From Mycolicibacterium hodleri (GTDB lineage Bacteria; Actinomycetota; Actinomycetes; Mycobacteriales; Mycobacteriaceae), in assembly GCF_006439015.1 (NCBI RefSeq), contig NZ_RCZG01000002.1, positions 372,001 through 436,000 on the forward strand: 64,000 nucleotides of DNA, written 5' to 3'. A model generated the notes under the pieces. It did no database searches, was not told where the DNA came from, and was given only the letters and a program-made list of their open reading frames with translations. The position numbers and the translations under genes are program-made. Within the stretch, counting starts at the first letter, position 1. Every line of letters begins with the position of its first letter. Below, piece after piece: positions 1 to 8,870 of the stretch.

Positions 1-151
1 CGATGTCGCGGGGATCCAGCGCGGGCACCTTCTCCAACGCGGCGCGCACCATCTGGGCGGCGAGGTCGTCGGGTCGCATGTCGACCAGGGACCCCTTGTT
101 GGCGCGGCCGATCGGCGAACGGGCGGTCGAAACGATGACGGCTTCGGGCAT
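1..151 (-). CDS. fadA3: Acetyl-CoA acetyltransferase (thiolase), N-terminal part only
   Basis: The minus strand from an ATG at 151 reads into the window edge and gives the first 50 residues of a thiolase, starting MPEAVIVSTARSPIG, the usual beginning of a bacterial acetyl-CoA acetyltransferase. Such enzymes carry out the thiolytic or condensing step of beta-oxidation and acetoacetyl-CoA metabolism in the cytosol. The catalytic Cys and His lie outside the window. It is followed upstream by the SGNH esterase, the order of fadA3 (Rv1074c) and Rv1075c in M. tuberculosis, which is the basis of the symbol. Confidence 0.85.
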   Translation of the reverse strand, partial: MPEAVIVSTARSPIGRANKGSLVDMRPDDLAAQMVRAALEKVPALDPRDI

Positions 152-198
152 GAGCACTCCTGGAGGCGGCGTTGGCAACTGTGAAAGCTAGAGCGAAT

Positions 199-1164
199 TT
201 AGCCCGTCACCGAAGCGACGATCGGCGCGGGTACGCCCGTCGTGCGCCGCCAGAACCGCGTGATCCCGGCGACGCGGGCCAACACGGAGTCCTCACCCGC
301 CCGCGACTCCAGCGCGGGTTCGACGTCCGAGTCGGCCGACCACTCGCCGAGCTCCTTGCAGAGCGCGGGCAGCAACTGCTGGGCCGCGAGCGCGTATCCA
401 GCCGCGGACGGATGAAACATGTCATCGGAGAAGAATTGCTCCGGCGCCTTCTGAAACTCCGGCGACAGCAGGGCCGAGAACGGGACGGGCACACCGCCGG
501 CGGCGCGAACGGCCCCTGCCTGCGCATGAGCCAGGCGCAATCCGATCGTCCGCGCGACCAGGCGCAACGGCTGTGGAATCGCGGTGATGACTCCGAAGTC
601 CGGGCAGGTGCCCACCACGACGACCGCACCGCTGCCCCGCAGGCGACGTACCGCGGCGCCCACGCGGCGTGCCGAGGGTCCGATGCCGTTGACCGCGGTG
701 ACGTCATTGGCACCGATCATGACGACTGCCGCGTCGGGCGGAGGACCGGCCACGAACATGGCGTCGATCTGCCCGGAGAGGCCCTTGGACGTCGCACCGA
801 CGATCGCCTTGGTGCTCAACCGGACCCGCTTGCCGGACTGCTCGGCGAGCCCGCGGGCGATGAGAACGCCGGGCACCTCATCGGCGACGACGCACCCGTA
901 ACCCGTCGCCGTCGAGTCGCCGAAGACCATCAAGTGGAGATCGAACGGCACTCCGCGCTGCCACTTCGAGACGGGTCCGCCACCGGGGACATAGATGCCG
1001 TCGGCGCGCGGCGGGACTTCCCACGACTTGGGAATGACTTGGCGGGCCTGGTCGGCTTGGACGTGCAGCAGGTTGCGGGCCCCGACATAGGCGGAACCCG
1101 TCGATGCGAGCGTGGCTGCCGCTGCCAGGGCAATGGTCGACCTACGCGGTGCACGAATGACCAC
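199..1164 (-). CDS. Exported SGNH/GDSL-family esterase (Rv1075c-like)
   Basis: A 321-residue protein with an N-terminal hydrophobic stretch after basic residues (about 9-28), suggesting a signal peptide or anchor. The SGNH hydrolase blocks are visible: block I FGDS at 81-84 (nucleophile Ser84), block III GAND at 151-154 (Asn153), and block V DMFHP with Asp248 and His251 as the rest of the triad. The family hydrolyses ester bonds, often acyl or acetyl groups on lipids or glycans, and this one probably acts at the cell envelope. The gene lies 47 bp before fadA3 in the same direction and diverges from lipU. The substrate cannot be told from sequence. Confidence 0.85.
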   Translation of the reverse strand: MVIRAPRRSTIALAAAATLASTGSAYVGARNLLHVQADQARQVIPKSWEVPPRADGIYVPGGGPVSKWQRGVPFDLHLMVFGDSTATGYGCVVADEVPGVLIARGLAEQSGKRVRLSTKAIVGATSKGLSGQIDAMFVAGPPPDAAVVMIGANDVTAVNGIGPSARRVGAAVRRLRGSGAVVVVGTCPDFGVITAIPQPLRLVARTIGLRLAHAQAGAVRAAGGVPVPFSALLSPEFQKAPEQFFSDDMFHPSAAGYALAAQQLLPALCKELGEWSADSDVEPALESRAGEDSVLARVAGITRFWRRTTGVPAPIVASVTG

Positions 1165-1266
1165 GTGATCAGTTTAGGGGCGGATCCGCGGATGTCCGCG
1201 TGCCGGTAGCGGCTGCGCGGTCACGTTGCGGTATCAAGTCCGGTACGAAACGCAATTCTTTATTTG

Positions 1267-1296
1267 TTGAACAATCCGACGGTGCCAAGCTAAGTT
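1267..1296 (+). promoter_or_regulatory. Candidate sigma-A-type promoter for lipU
   Basis: In the 185-bp divergent intergenic region a TTGAAC hexamer (1267-1272) is followed after 18 bp by TAAGTT (1291-1296). These fit a -35 TTGACA-like and a -10 TANNNT element of mycobacterial housekeeping promoters. It lies about 55-60 bp before the lipU start. This is motif matching by eye only. Confidence 0.35.
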
Positions 1297-1358
1297 ACCT
1301 AGGGTCGGCTAAGCATTAACCGCACCGGGCACTACAACGATGTAGGGAAGTGGTGACG

Positions 1359-2411
1359 ATGACCGCACCAAGTAAGGTCTTTGGACCCTCCGGCCGCACC
1401 ATCAATGCTGCTAGAGTGCGTAAACCTCGCAGATTCCCCGTCAGTGACGGTGCCCCCGTAGAGGTGGTCGAGGACGGCCCGAGTATCGCCGGCCGATTGT
1501 TTGCTCTTGGCGCCATGATGACGATTAAGCCAACAATCGCGGTGGGTAGCTACGCGCCACGGATGCCGTGGCCGTTCGGCTTGGTCGACTTCGCGGCCCG
1601 GGTGATGCGACCGGCACCTGGCACGGTTCGCGCCACCATCGGCCTTCCCAACTGCACGGCGCAGCTGATCAGGGCGGCGGGTGTGCTGCCCGCCGACGGC
1701 AAGCGCAGCGTCATCCTCTACCTGCACGGCGGCGCGTTCCTGACGTGCGGAGCGAACTCGCACGGCCGCCTGGTGACCGCGTTGTCCCGGTTCGCCGACA
1801 GCCCGGCCCTCGTCGTCAACTACCGGATGATCCCCAAGCATTCGATCGGCCAGGCGATCGACGACTGCTACGACGCGTACAAGTGGTTGCGGCTCAAGGG
1901 GTACGAGCCAGACCAGATCGTGCTCGCAGGCGATTCGGCCGGCGGGTATCTGTCACTGGCATTGGCCGAGCGGCTGCATTACGAGGACGAGCTGCCCGCA
2001 GCCGTCGTCACCATGTCGCCGCTGTTCGAGATCGACAACGACAGTCGCGCTCAGCACCCCAACATCGGATCGGACGCGATGTTCCCGCCGAAGGCGTTCA
2101 AAGCGCTCGTCGAACTGGTGGAGACCTCGGCCAGGCGACACGTCGTCGACGGCCAGCCCGAGCAGGTGTACGAACCGCTCGACCACATCGAGACCGGTCT
2201 ACCGCGGACGCTCATCCACGTCTCCGGCTCCGAGGTCTTGCTCAATGACGCGCGAAAGGCCGCTCACATGCTCGCCGCTGCGGGCGTACCGGTGGAAGTG
2301 CACATCTGGCCCGGTCAGATGCACGTCTTCCAGTTGGCGGCGCCGGCCGTGAAGGAGGCTACGCGGTCGCTGAAGCAGATCGGCGAATACATCCGAGAGG
2401 CGACCTGGTAA
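1359..2411 (+). CDS. lipU: Alpha/beta hydrolase, hormone-sensitive-lipase family (LipU-like esterase)
   Basis: A 350-residue cytosolic esterase or lipase of the HSL (Lip) family. Key elements (numbering from the ATG): oxyanion-hole HGGAF at 123-127, nucleophile elbow GDSAG with Ser193, acid Asp296 in the GSEVLLND segment, and His321 in GQMHVF. Length is typical. I chose the ATG at 1359 because GGGAAG sits 8 bp upstream; a GTG at 1350 in the same frame would leave no room for that site. It is followed 29 bp later by cbs, so the two may be co-transcribed. It probably hydrolyses short acyl esters. Confidence 0.85.
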   Translation: MTAPSKVFGPSGRTINAARVRKPRRFPVSDGAPVEVVEDGPSIAGRLFALGAMMTIKPTIAVGSYAPRMPWPFGLVDFAARVMRPAPGTVRATIGLPNCTAQLIRAAGVLPADGKRSVILYLHGGAFLTCGANSHGRLVTALSRFADSPALVVNYRMIPKHSIGQAIDDCYDAYKWLRLKGYEPDQIVLAGDSAGGYLSLALAERLHYEDELPAAVVTMSPLFEIDNDSRAQHPNIGSDAMFPPKAFKALVELVETSARRHVVDGQPEQVYEPLDHIETGLPRTLIHVSGSEVLLNDARKAAHMLAAAGVPVEVHIWPGQMHVFQLAAPAVKEATRSLKQIGEYIREATW

Positions 2412-2440
2412 CCGGACCGCGCGCCTGACACGATGAACGC

Positions 2441-3835
2441 ATGCGAATCGCGGGTCATGTCAGTGAGCTCATAGGCAATACGCCTCTCGTTCGATTGAAC
2501 TCCGTTGTGCCCGAAGGCGCCGGTCTGGTAGCGGCCAAGGTCGAATACCTCAATCCCGGCGGCAGCTCCAAGGACCGCATCGCGGTGAAGATGATCGATG
2601 CCGCAGAGGCCAGCGGTGAACTGAGGCCCGGCGGCACGATCGTCGAGCCGACGTCCGGCAACACCGGTGTGGGTCTGGCGTTGGTGGCGCAGCAGCGCGG
2701 CTACAAGTGCATCTTCGTCTGCCCGGACAAGGTCAGCGAGGACAAGCGAAACGTGTTGCGGGCGTACGGCGCCGACGTCGTGGTATCACCGACGGCGGTG
2801 CCTCCCGATCACCCGGACAGCTACTACAGCGTGTCCGACCGGTTGGTCCGCGAGATCGACGGCGCGTGGAAGCCGGACCAGTACTCCAACCCGAACGGAC
2901 CTGCGAGCCACTACGAAACGACGGGTCCGGAGATCTGGGCCGACACCGACGGAAAGATCACGCACTTCGTCGCGGGCGTCGGGACGGGCGGGACGATCAC
3001 CGGGGCTGGGCGCTACCTGAAGGAGGTGTCCGGCGGAGCGGTGAAGATCATCGGCGCGGACCCCGAGGGATCCGTGTACTCCGGCGGCACCGGTAGGCCG
3101 TATCTCGTCGAGGGGGTTGGAGAGGACTTTTGGCCGTCGGCCTACGACCCGTCCGTCTCCGACGAGATCATCGCGGTCTCCGACGCCGACTCGTTCGACA
3201 TGACGCGACGGCTGGCCCGTGAAGAGGCACTTCTCGTCGGTGGATCTTGCGGGATGGCCGCCGTGGCTGCGATCCGCGTCGCCGAGCGAGCTGGGCCGGA
3301 CGCCGTCGTGGTGGTTCTTCTTCCCGACGGCGGAAGAGGTTATCTCTCAAAGATTTTCAACGACGCCTGGATGTCGTCCTACGGCTTCCTGCGTGACAGG
3401 CTCGATGGCTCGATCGAGCAGTCCACGGTCGGAGACGTGTTGCGCCGCAAGTCCGGGGCGCTCCCCAACCTCGTCCACACCCACCCCTCGGAGACCGTGC
3501 GCGACGCGATCGGGATCCTGCGCGAGTACGGCGTCTCGCAGATGCCGGTGGTCGGCGCGGAGCCTCCGGTGATGGCAGGTGAAGTCGCGGGCAGCGTGTC
3601 GGAACGCGAACTTCTGTCCGCTGTGTTCGAGGGCCGGGCAAAGCTGGCCGATGCCGTTTCGCAGCACATGAGCCCGGCGCTGCCGCTCATCGGCGCGGGC
3701 GAGCTGGTTAGCTCGGCTGCCAAGGAGCTGCGTGACACCGACGCCGTGATGGTGGTCGAGGAAGGAAAGCCCGTTGGGGTGCTTACCCGCCACGACCTGC
3801 TGGGATTCCTGTCCGAGGGAAGTGTGCGCCGCTAG
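2441..3835 (+). CDS. cbs: Cystathionine beta-synthase
   Basis: A 464-residue PLP enzyme that condenses serine and homocysteine to cystathionine, the first step of reverse transsulfuration. The N-terminal fold-type II core carries the PLP lysine Lys44 in GGSSKDR, the SGNTG phosphate or substrate loop and the glycine-rich GVGTGGT cofactor loop. The C-terminal third (about 325-464) is a tandem CBS-domain pair, the regulatory module of these enzymes. The CBS-domain tail separates it from plain cysteine synthases. metB lies 4 kb downstream, so both transsulfuration enzymes are near each other, as in M. tuberculosis (Rv1077/Rv1079). Confidence 0.95.
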   Translation: MRIAGHVSELIGNTPLVRLNSVVPEGAGLVAAKVEYLNPGGSSKDRIAVKMIDAAEASGELRPGGTIVEPTSGNTGVGLALVAQQRGYKCIFVCPDKVSEDKRNVLRAYGADVVVSPTAVPPDHPDSYYSVSDRLVREIDGAWKPDQYSNPNGPASHYETTGPEIWADTDGKITHFVAGVGTGGTITGAGRYLKEVSGGAVKIIGADPEGSVYSGGTGRPYLVEGVGEDFWPSAYDPSVSDEIIAVSDADSFDMTRRLAREEALLVGGSCGMAAVAAIRVAERAGPDAVVVVLLPDGGRGYLSKIFNDAWMSSYGFLRDRLDGSIEQSTVGDVLRRKSGALPNLVHTHPSETVRDAIGILREYGVSQMPVVGAEPPVMAGEVAGSVSERELLSAVFEGRAKLADAVSQHMSPALPLIGAGELVSSAAKELRDTDAVMVVEEGKPVGVLTRHDLLGFLSEGSVRR

Positions 3836-4021
3836 GGCGCTTACCCGACGAGTGGTACATCCTGCCGCGATCATCGAAAACCGTTAGCAAAGGCAAGTAT
3901 TCCGCGTTTGGCCCTGTTGATCATTGGGTAACCAAGATCGGTTTTTGGCCGTCTGCGTGAGCAGGTTCTCAGGTAGGGTAACAGCGCTCAGGCCCAGCAA
4001 ATTGCCCACTGGAAGGCGTCC

Positions 4022-4393
4022 ATGACCGAGTATCCGCCGCCCCCGCCCGGAAACTACCCTCCGCCTCCCCCCGGCAACTACCCGCCACCACCCGGCCCCG
4101 GCGGTCCGGGTGGACCCGGATTCCCCGGTGGGCCGACGGGACAGCCCGACAGCAATCTGGTCTGGGGGATCCTGGTCACGGTGCTGTGCTGCCTCCCGCT
4201 CGGCATCGTGTCCATCGTCAAGGCCACCCAGGTGTCCGGATTGTGGGGTCAGGGACGCTACGCCGAGGCGCAGAAGTCGGCTGACGACGCCAAGAAGTTC
4301 GCCATCTGGGGTGCCATCGCCGGTGTGGTCGTCGGCGTCATCTACCTGATCTTCACCCTGGTCGTCGGCGCCAGCGCCTTCTCGTACCAGTAG
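4022..4393 (+). CDS. Dispanin/CD225-like small membrane protein with P/G/Y-rich N-terminus
   Basis: A 123-residue protein. The first 40 or so residues are low complexity, with repeats of the type PPPPGNYPP and then a Gly/Pro stretch. Two hydrophobic segments follow (about 43-66 and 94-120), separated by a polar loop with GQGRYAEAQKSADDAKK. That arrangement (TM, ATQVSGLWGQGRYAEA-type loop, TM) is the CD225/dispanin pattern. The loop would be cytosolic. Function in bacteria is not established. It starts a four-gene same-strand run of membrane proteins, three of them with the same type of P/G/Y-rich head. Confidence 0.75.
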   Translation: MTEYPPPPPGNYPPPPPGNYPPPPGPGGPGGPGFPGGPTGQPDSNLVWGILVTVLCCLPLGIVSIVKATQVSGLWGQGRYAEAQKSADDAKKFAIWGAIAGVVVGVIYLIFTLVVGASAFSYQ

Positions 4394-4404
4394 CCAGCCG
4401 ATCG

Positions 4405-4833
4405 ATGCTGGACACGCGCCGATCGTCCCCACTCACACCGCTGGCCGCTCCGCTCGGTGTAGTGGTGGCGGCCGGCGTGGTGTGTGGCGCCGTCTGGCTG
4501 GGCGACCCGATGTCGGCGGGCGGACCGCTCCCGGTGTGCCCCACGAAGGCGTTGTTGGGGATCGACTGTCCAGGGTGCGGAAGTTTGCGCATGATCTACT
4601 GCCTGATGCACGGCGACGTCTTCGGCGCGGCGCGCTTCAACGCCCTCGGCCTCGTGTCGGTGTTGTTCCTACTCTGGGCTTTTGGCGCGTGGAGCTACGG
4701 CCGCATCGTCGATCGGAGAATCGGCAGCTGGCAGCATCATCGGTGGTCCGCCGTCGTCGCCTTGGTGCTCGTGTCCGTCTGGTTCGTCGTCCGGAATCTG
4801 CCGATGGCTCCGTTCACCGCGTTATATGTCTAA
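4405..4833 (+). CDS. DUF2752 membrane protein
   Basis: A 142-residue protein with three or four hydrophobic segments. It carries the DUF2752 signature CPTKALLGIDCPGCGSLR at about 50-67 (Cys-Pro...CPGCG-x-x-R), then MIYCLMHGDV and a long hydrophobic helix. The starting ATG lies 11 bp after the preceding dispanin-like gene, so the two look like an operon. DUF2752 genes often neighbour CD225 or TM2-type small membrane proteins. The cysteine pair could bind metal or form a redox pair, but no biochemical role is known to me. Confidence 0.8.
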   Translation: MLDTRRSSPLTPLAAPLGVVVAAGVVCGAVWLGDPMSAGGPLPVCPTKALLGIDCPGCGSLRMIYCLMHGDVFGAARFNALGLVSVLFLLWAFGAWSYGRIVDRRIGSWQHHRWSAVVALVLVSVWFVVRNLPMAPFTALYV

Positions 4834-4893
4834 CTACCAACGGGATTGCGCTCAGCGAGACCGGACCGAAATCAGTCGAAAGGTGAAACACCC

Positions 4894-5955
4894 GTGACGA
4901 ACCCGCCGCAGCCGCCCGAGGACGGCGACAACACACCGCCGCCGCAGGGCAGCTATCCGCCGCCACCGCCGCAGGGCGCTTATCCGCCGCCAGGCGGCTA
5001 CCCGCCGCCACAGGGCAGTTATCCACCGCCGCCGGGTAGCTACGGATCACCACCGCCACCGCAAGGCGGATATGGCCCGCCGTCACAGTCGGGCTATCCG
5101 CCTCCGCCGCCGCAGGGCGGCTATCCGCCTCCGCCGCCGCAGGGCGGCTACGGGTCACCGCCTCCACCCCAAGGGGGTTACGGCTACCCGCAACAGGGTG
5201 GCTATCCGCAACAGGGTGGGTATGGCGGATATCCGCCAGCCGGTGGTCCGCAGGTCGACATCGGCGAGGCGTTCTCGTGGTCGTGGAACAAGTTCAGCAA
5301 GAATGCCGTCACGCTCATCGTGCCGACGCTGGTCTACGCCGTCGTGCTCGCCGTGATCTACGGAATCGTCACCTTCGGCGCGGGCGCCCTGTCGCCCACG
5401 TCGACGACGTCTTACGGGTCTTCCGACAGCGGCTTCAGCTACTCCTACGATGCAGGCTTCGGGGTCGCGAGCATCATCGTGTTGATCATCGGCTGGCTGG
5501 TGTTGTTCGTGGCGGGCGGCGCCATTGCGTCCGCCTACTACGGAGGCGTGCTGGACATCGCGAACGGGCAGTCGGTGGAGATCGGCACGTTCTTCAAGCC
5601 GCGCAACGTCGGCAGCGTCCTGATCGCGAGCGTGCTCGTCGGGATCGCCACCTCGATCGGTTCCCTCCTCTGCGTGATCCCCGGTCTGGTCATCGCGATC
5701 TTCACGATCTTCACGACCGTGTCCATCGTCGACCGCGGCTTGTCGCCGGTCGACGGCATCAAGGCGAGCATCGACATCGTCAAGTCTAACTTCCTGCAGG
5801 TGCTGCTCGCGTGGTTGATCATCGGCGTCATCGTGACCGTCGGCGCGCTGGTGTGTGGTGTAGGACTTCTGGTGGCAGGCCCGGTAGCCGCACTGTTCCT
5901 GGTGCAGACCTATCGGAAGCTCACCGGAGGCACCGTCGCACCACTTACCCCCTAG
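4894..5955 (+). CDS. Proline/glycine/tyrosine-rich multi-pass membrane protein
   Basis: 353 residues from a GTG preceded by GAAAGGTGAA. Residues 1-115 or so are a low-complexity tail of repeated YPPPPPQGG and GGYGSPPP units, rich in Pro, Gly, Tyr and Gln and probably disordered. The remainder has about five to six hydrophobic helices with a short Ser/Thr/Tyr-rich extracytoplasmic-type loop ([14 protein letters not shown]). The membrane part resembles large uncharacterised integral membrane proteins of actinobacteria; I cannot name a tested function. Same strand and spacing suggest co-expression with the flanking dispanin, DUF2752 and RDD proteins. Confidence 0.75.
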   Translation: MTNPPQPPEDGDNTPPPQGSYPPPPPQGAYPPPGGYPPPQGSYPPPPGSYGSPPPPQGGYGPPSQSGYPPPPPQGGYPPPPPQGGYGSPPPPQGGYGYPQQGGYPQQGGYGGYPPAGGPQVDIGEAFSWSWNKFSKNAVTLIVPTLVYAVVLAVIYGIVTFGAGALSPTSTTSYGSSDSGFSYSYDAGFGVASIIVLIIGWLVLFVAGGAIASAYYGGVLDIANGQSVEIGTFFKPRNVGSVLIASVLVGIATSIGSLLCVIPGLVIAIFTIFTTVSIVDRGLSPVDGIKASIDIVKSNFLQVLLAWLIIGVIVTVGALVCGVGLLVAGPVAALFLVQTYRKLTGGTVAPLTP

Positions 5956-6044
5956 CCGTGGACGGGGGTTCCACCGAAGCCACGGGACACGCGCGGACCC
6001 TTCGTTGGAGCCCTCAGCCGCACTCGAACACGTAAGGACGCACG

Positions 6045-6749
6045 ATGACCAATCCTCCGCCCGCTGCCGGCGACGGCTACCCACCGCCCGAGGGAGGGGG
6101 CTACCAGTCGCCTCCGCCGCCGCCCGGTGGTGGCTACCCGCCGCCCCCGCCTGCGGGTGGGGGATATGCGCCGCCCCCTCCCGGTGGGGGATACCCGCCG
6201 CCTCAGCAAGTCGGCTTCGGCTCCGCGCCTGGTGGCGCCTACGGAGCGGGTCCCGAGCAGTACACGCCGTGGCTGACGCGTGTGCTTGCGTGGCTCATCG
6301 ACTGGATACCGATCGCCATTCTCTCGGCGATCGGCGCGATCGTCCTCGTCACCATGCAGAAGGTCGAGACCGTCTGCATCACCGACGATTCCGAGTACCA
6401 GCTCGGTGATTTCTGCGCCACGGGCAACAATGGCCCGAGCGGATTGGCGTGGATCCTGTTCGCCGTGCTCGAGCTGTTGGCGCTGGCCTTCGTCGTCTGG
6501 AACCTCGGCCTCAGACAGGGCAGGACGGGCTCCAGCATCGGCAAGCGCATCATGAAGTTCAAGGTCGTGGGTGAGGACACGTTGCAGCCAATCGGTTTCG
6601 GCAAGTCCGTCCTCCGAGAATTCGTATACCTGGTGGCCTACGGACTGGCGGGCATCGTCTGGCTCATCGCCGTCCTCTTCCCGCTGTGGGATCCCAAGCG
6701 CCAGACCCTGGTCGACAAGTTGATCAGGACCGTCGCCGTCCCGCTGTGA
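6045..6749 (+). CDS. pra: RDD-domain membrane protein with proline-rich N-terminus (Pra-like)
   Basis: 234 residues: a 70-residue head of PPPGGGYPPP-type repeats, then an RDD domain. The domain starts at WLTRVLAWLIDWIP (the R and first D of the signature) and contains further transmembrane helices and SSIGKRIMKFKVV, a segment typical of RDD proteins. M. tuberculosis Pra (Rv1078), the proline-rich antigen homologue, has this architecture and the same position between cbs and metB. Its cellular role is not known; RDD domains are found in proteins linked to transport. The gene ends 19 bp before a convergent acyl-CoA dehydrogenase remnant, with a strong hairpin between. Confidence 0.85.
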   Translation: MTNPPPAAGDGYPPPEGGGYQSPPPPPGGGYPPPPPAGGGYAPPPPGGGYPPPQQVGFGSAPGGAYGAGPEQYTPWLTRVLAWLIDWIPIAILSAIGAIVLVTMQKVETVCITDDSEYQLGDFCATGNNGPSGLAWILFAVLELLALAFVVWNLGLRQGRTGSSIGKRIMKFKVVGEDTLQPIGFGKSVLREFVYLVAYGLAGIVWLIAVLFPLWDPKRQTLVDKLIRTVAVPL

Positions 6750-6762
6750 CCGCGGCGGCGAT

Positions 6763-6789
6763 GGGCGTCAGCGGAAGGCGCTGACGCCC
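6763..6789. terminator. Perfect 11-bp hairpin between convergent genes
   Basis: GGGCGTCAGCG at 6763-6773 and its exact complement at 6779-6789 enclose a 5-nt loop. It lies 14 bp after the pra stop and covers the stop codon of the minus-strand pseudogene (6768-6770). There is no U-tract, which is usual for mycobacterial terminators. It would work in both directions. Confidence 0.7.
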
Positions 6790-7635
6790 GTCAACGCCTC
6801 ACCGATCACCAACTGGTGCACCTCCGAGGTGCCCTCGTAGGTCAGCACCGACTCCAGGTTGTTGGCGTGCCGTATCACCGGATACTCCAATGTGATTCCG
6901 TTGGCGCCCAACAACGTTCGGCACTGACGGGCGATCTTGATGGCTTCCCGCACGTTGTTGAGCTTGCCGACGCTCACCTGCTCGGGCTTGATCCGCCCGT
7001 CGTCCTTGAGCTTGCCGAGGTGCAGAGCCAACAGTTGCGCCTTGCCCAGTTCGACGGCCATGTCGGCGATCTTGGCTTGAGTCAGCTGGTATCCCGACAG
7101 CGGCTTCTCGAAGACCACGCGCGAGCCGACGTAGTCCAGCGTCGTCTCCAAACAATCGCGCGCCGCACCGACGGATCCGAAGACGATGCCGAACCGAGCC
7201 TCGGAGAGGCAGGCCAACGGACCCGACAAGCCACGTGCCCCAGGCAGTTTCGCGTCGTCGGGCAGCCGGACGTCGTCGAGGCTGAACTCAGAGGTCACCG
7301 AAGCCCGGAGCGACATCTTGTGCCCCTTCAGCCCAAGGAGGTCACACCAGGCTGCGTAGGCCGCTGTCGACGGCTTCGAGTTCCTGGCACACCAGGCCGT
7401 ACGCGGTGGCCGTCGAGCCGCCGCAGCCGTACCCCTGCAGGTGCATGCCGAGCAGGCCCAGCTTGCCGATCTCGACAGCAAGGTCGCGGACCGGTACCTC
7501 ACCGGTCTCGAACCATTCGGCGATGTTCGGGCGGAGCCGCTGTTCGCCGAACTGCCGGACCATCGTGCGCAGCTCGAGGTCCTCGGGCGTCAACAGGGAG
7601 TCGAGGTCGAGGAGACTTTCGATCGTGGTGGACAT
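6768..7635 (-). pseudogene. Acyl-CoA dehydrogenase (glutaryl-CoA-type) with the middle domain deleted
   Basis: From the ATG at 7635 the minus strand encodes the N-terminal helical domain of an acyl-CoA dehydrogenase up to ELEAVDSGLRSLV, then hits TGA near 7345. Directly after this, in another frame, the conserved C-terminal domain resumes at KGHKMSLRASVTSEF and runs to 6768, including the YEGTSE segment that holds the catalytic Glu in this subfamily. About 100 residues that normally form the FAD/substrate-contacting beta domain (EEQK... to GFVVPTDTPGF) are missing. One deletion that also shifted the frame explains this. The product cannot be functional. Confidence 0.9.
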
Positions 7636-7691
7636 GCTCTTTGTTCTACACCGACGCTCGCGGGGATCGGACACCGTTACCCTGATTGACG

Positions 7692-8870
7692 ATGAGTGAG
7701 CAGCGTTCGAAGGCAGACGCCTACCGTGCCTATGGCCCGGCGACCAGGGCCATCCACGCCGGTTACCGGCCCGATCCGGCGACCGGTGCAGTCAATGCGC
7801 CCATCTACGCGAGCTCCACGTTCGCGCAGGACGGCGTCGGTGGGCTGCGCGGCGGCTTCGAGTACGCCCGCACCGGCAACCCGACTCGCGCGGCGCTGGA
7901 GCAGAGCTTGGCCGCCGTCGAGGGCGCCACCTTCGGGCGAGCCTTCAGTTCGGGGATGGCCGCCACCGACTGCGCACTGCGAGCCCTGCTGCGTCCCGGC
8001 GACCACGTCGTGATTCCCGACGACGCGTACGGCGGCACCTTCCGGCTGATCGACAAGGTGTTCGCGCACTGGGGCATCACACACACGCCCGTCGCGCTGC
8101 CCGACCTCGACGCGGTGCACGCCGCGATCACGCCTGCCACCAAGCTCATATGGGTCGAGACCCCGACGAACCCGCTGCTGTCGATCGCCGACATTGCCGG
8201 CGTCGTGCAACTGGCGTCGGCCTCGGGGGCGAAGGTGCTCGTGGACAACACGTTTGCGTCACCGGCCTTGCAGCAGCCGCTGGCGCTTGGCGCCGACATC
8301 GTCCTGCACTCGACGACGAAGTACATCGGCGGGCACTCCGACGTCGTCGGCGGCGCGCTGCTCACCAACGATGAGGCACTCGACGACGCCTTCGCGTTTC
8401 TCCAGAACGGCGCGGGCGCAGTACCGGGGCCGTTCGACGCCTACCTGACCATGCGTGGGCTGAAGACCCTCCCGCTGCGCATGCAACGGCACAGCGAGAA
8501 CGCGGCTCGGGTAGCTGAGTTCCTCGCCGACCATCCGGCGGTCGAGACGGTGCTCTATCCCGGACTGCCCACCCATCCCAACCACGATGTTGCGGCGCGC
8601 CAGATGTCTGGCTTCGGCGGCATGGTGTCCATCCGGGTGCGTGGCGGTCGTGACGCCGCGCAACGACTGTGCTCACGCACTGAGATTTTCATCCTCGCCG
8701 AGTCGCTTGGCGGCGTGGAGTCACTGATCGAGCATCCAGGCGCGATGACCCACGCCTCCACGGCCGGGTCGCAGCTCGAGGTGCCAGATGACCTGGTTCG
8801 GCTCTCCGTCGGCATCGAGGACGCCGCAGATCTGCTCGGCGACCTGGAACAGGCATTACGTCAGAGTTGA
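7692..8870 (+). CDS. metB: Cystathionine gamma-synthase
   Basis: A 392-residue fold-type I PLP enzyme of the Cys/Met metabolism family. PLP lysine is Lys210 in the STTKYIGGHSD motif. Also visible are the N-terminal ARTGNPTR motif and the EHPGAMTHAS segment near the C-terminus. It forms cystathionine from an O-activated homoserine and cysteine in methionine synthesis. I used the ATG at 7692; an in-frame TTG at 7686 is less likely. The 3' end overlaps the convergent GPP34 gene by 15 bp. A cystathionine gamma-lyase activity cannot be excluded from sequence, but position matches metB (Rv1079). Confidence 0.9.
   Translation: MSEQRSKADAYRAYGPATRAIHAGYRPDPATGAVNAPIYASSTFAQDGVGGLRGGFEYARTGNPTRAALEQSLAAVEGATFGRAFSSGMAATDCALRALLRPGDHVVIPDDAYGGTFRLIDKVFAHWGITHTPVALPDLDAVHAAITPATKLIWVETPTNPLLSIADIAGVVQLASASGAKVLVDNTFASPALQQPLALGADIVLHSTTKYIGGHSDVVGGALLTNDEALDDAFAFLQNGAGAVPGPFDAYLTMRGLKTLPLRMQRHSENAARVAEFLADHPAVETVLYPGLPTHPNHDVAARQMSGFGGMVSIRVRGGRDAAQRLCSRTEIFILAESLGGVESLIEHPGAMTHASTAGSQLEVPDDLVRLSVGIEDAADLLGDLEQALRQS

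Noticed and set aside
172..1209. Long plus-strand open frame opposite the SGNH esterase
   Set aside because: It is the antisense shadow of a gene with clear catalytic motifs; its own translation is Arg/Asp/Gly-rich with no domain.
5000..5260. Regular CCGCCGCCG-rich spacing that might suggest a CRISPR-like array or DNA repeat
   Set aside because: It is codon-level low complexity of a Pro/Gly/Tyr-rich protein, with irregular unit lengths and an uninterrupted frame.
5155..6084. 309-codon minus-strand open frame opposite the P/G-rich membrane protein
   Set aside because: Antisense of a real membrane protein; composition (Arg, Asp, His rich) is a typical high-GC shadow.
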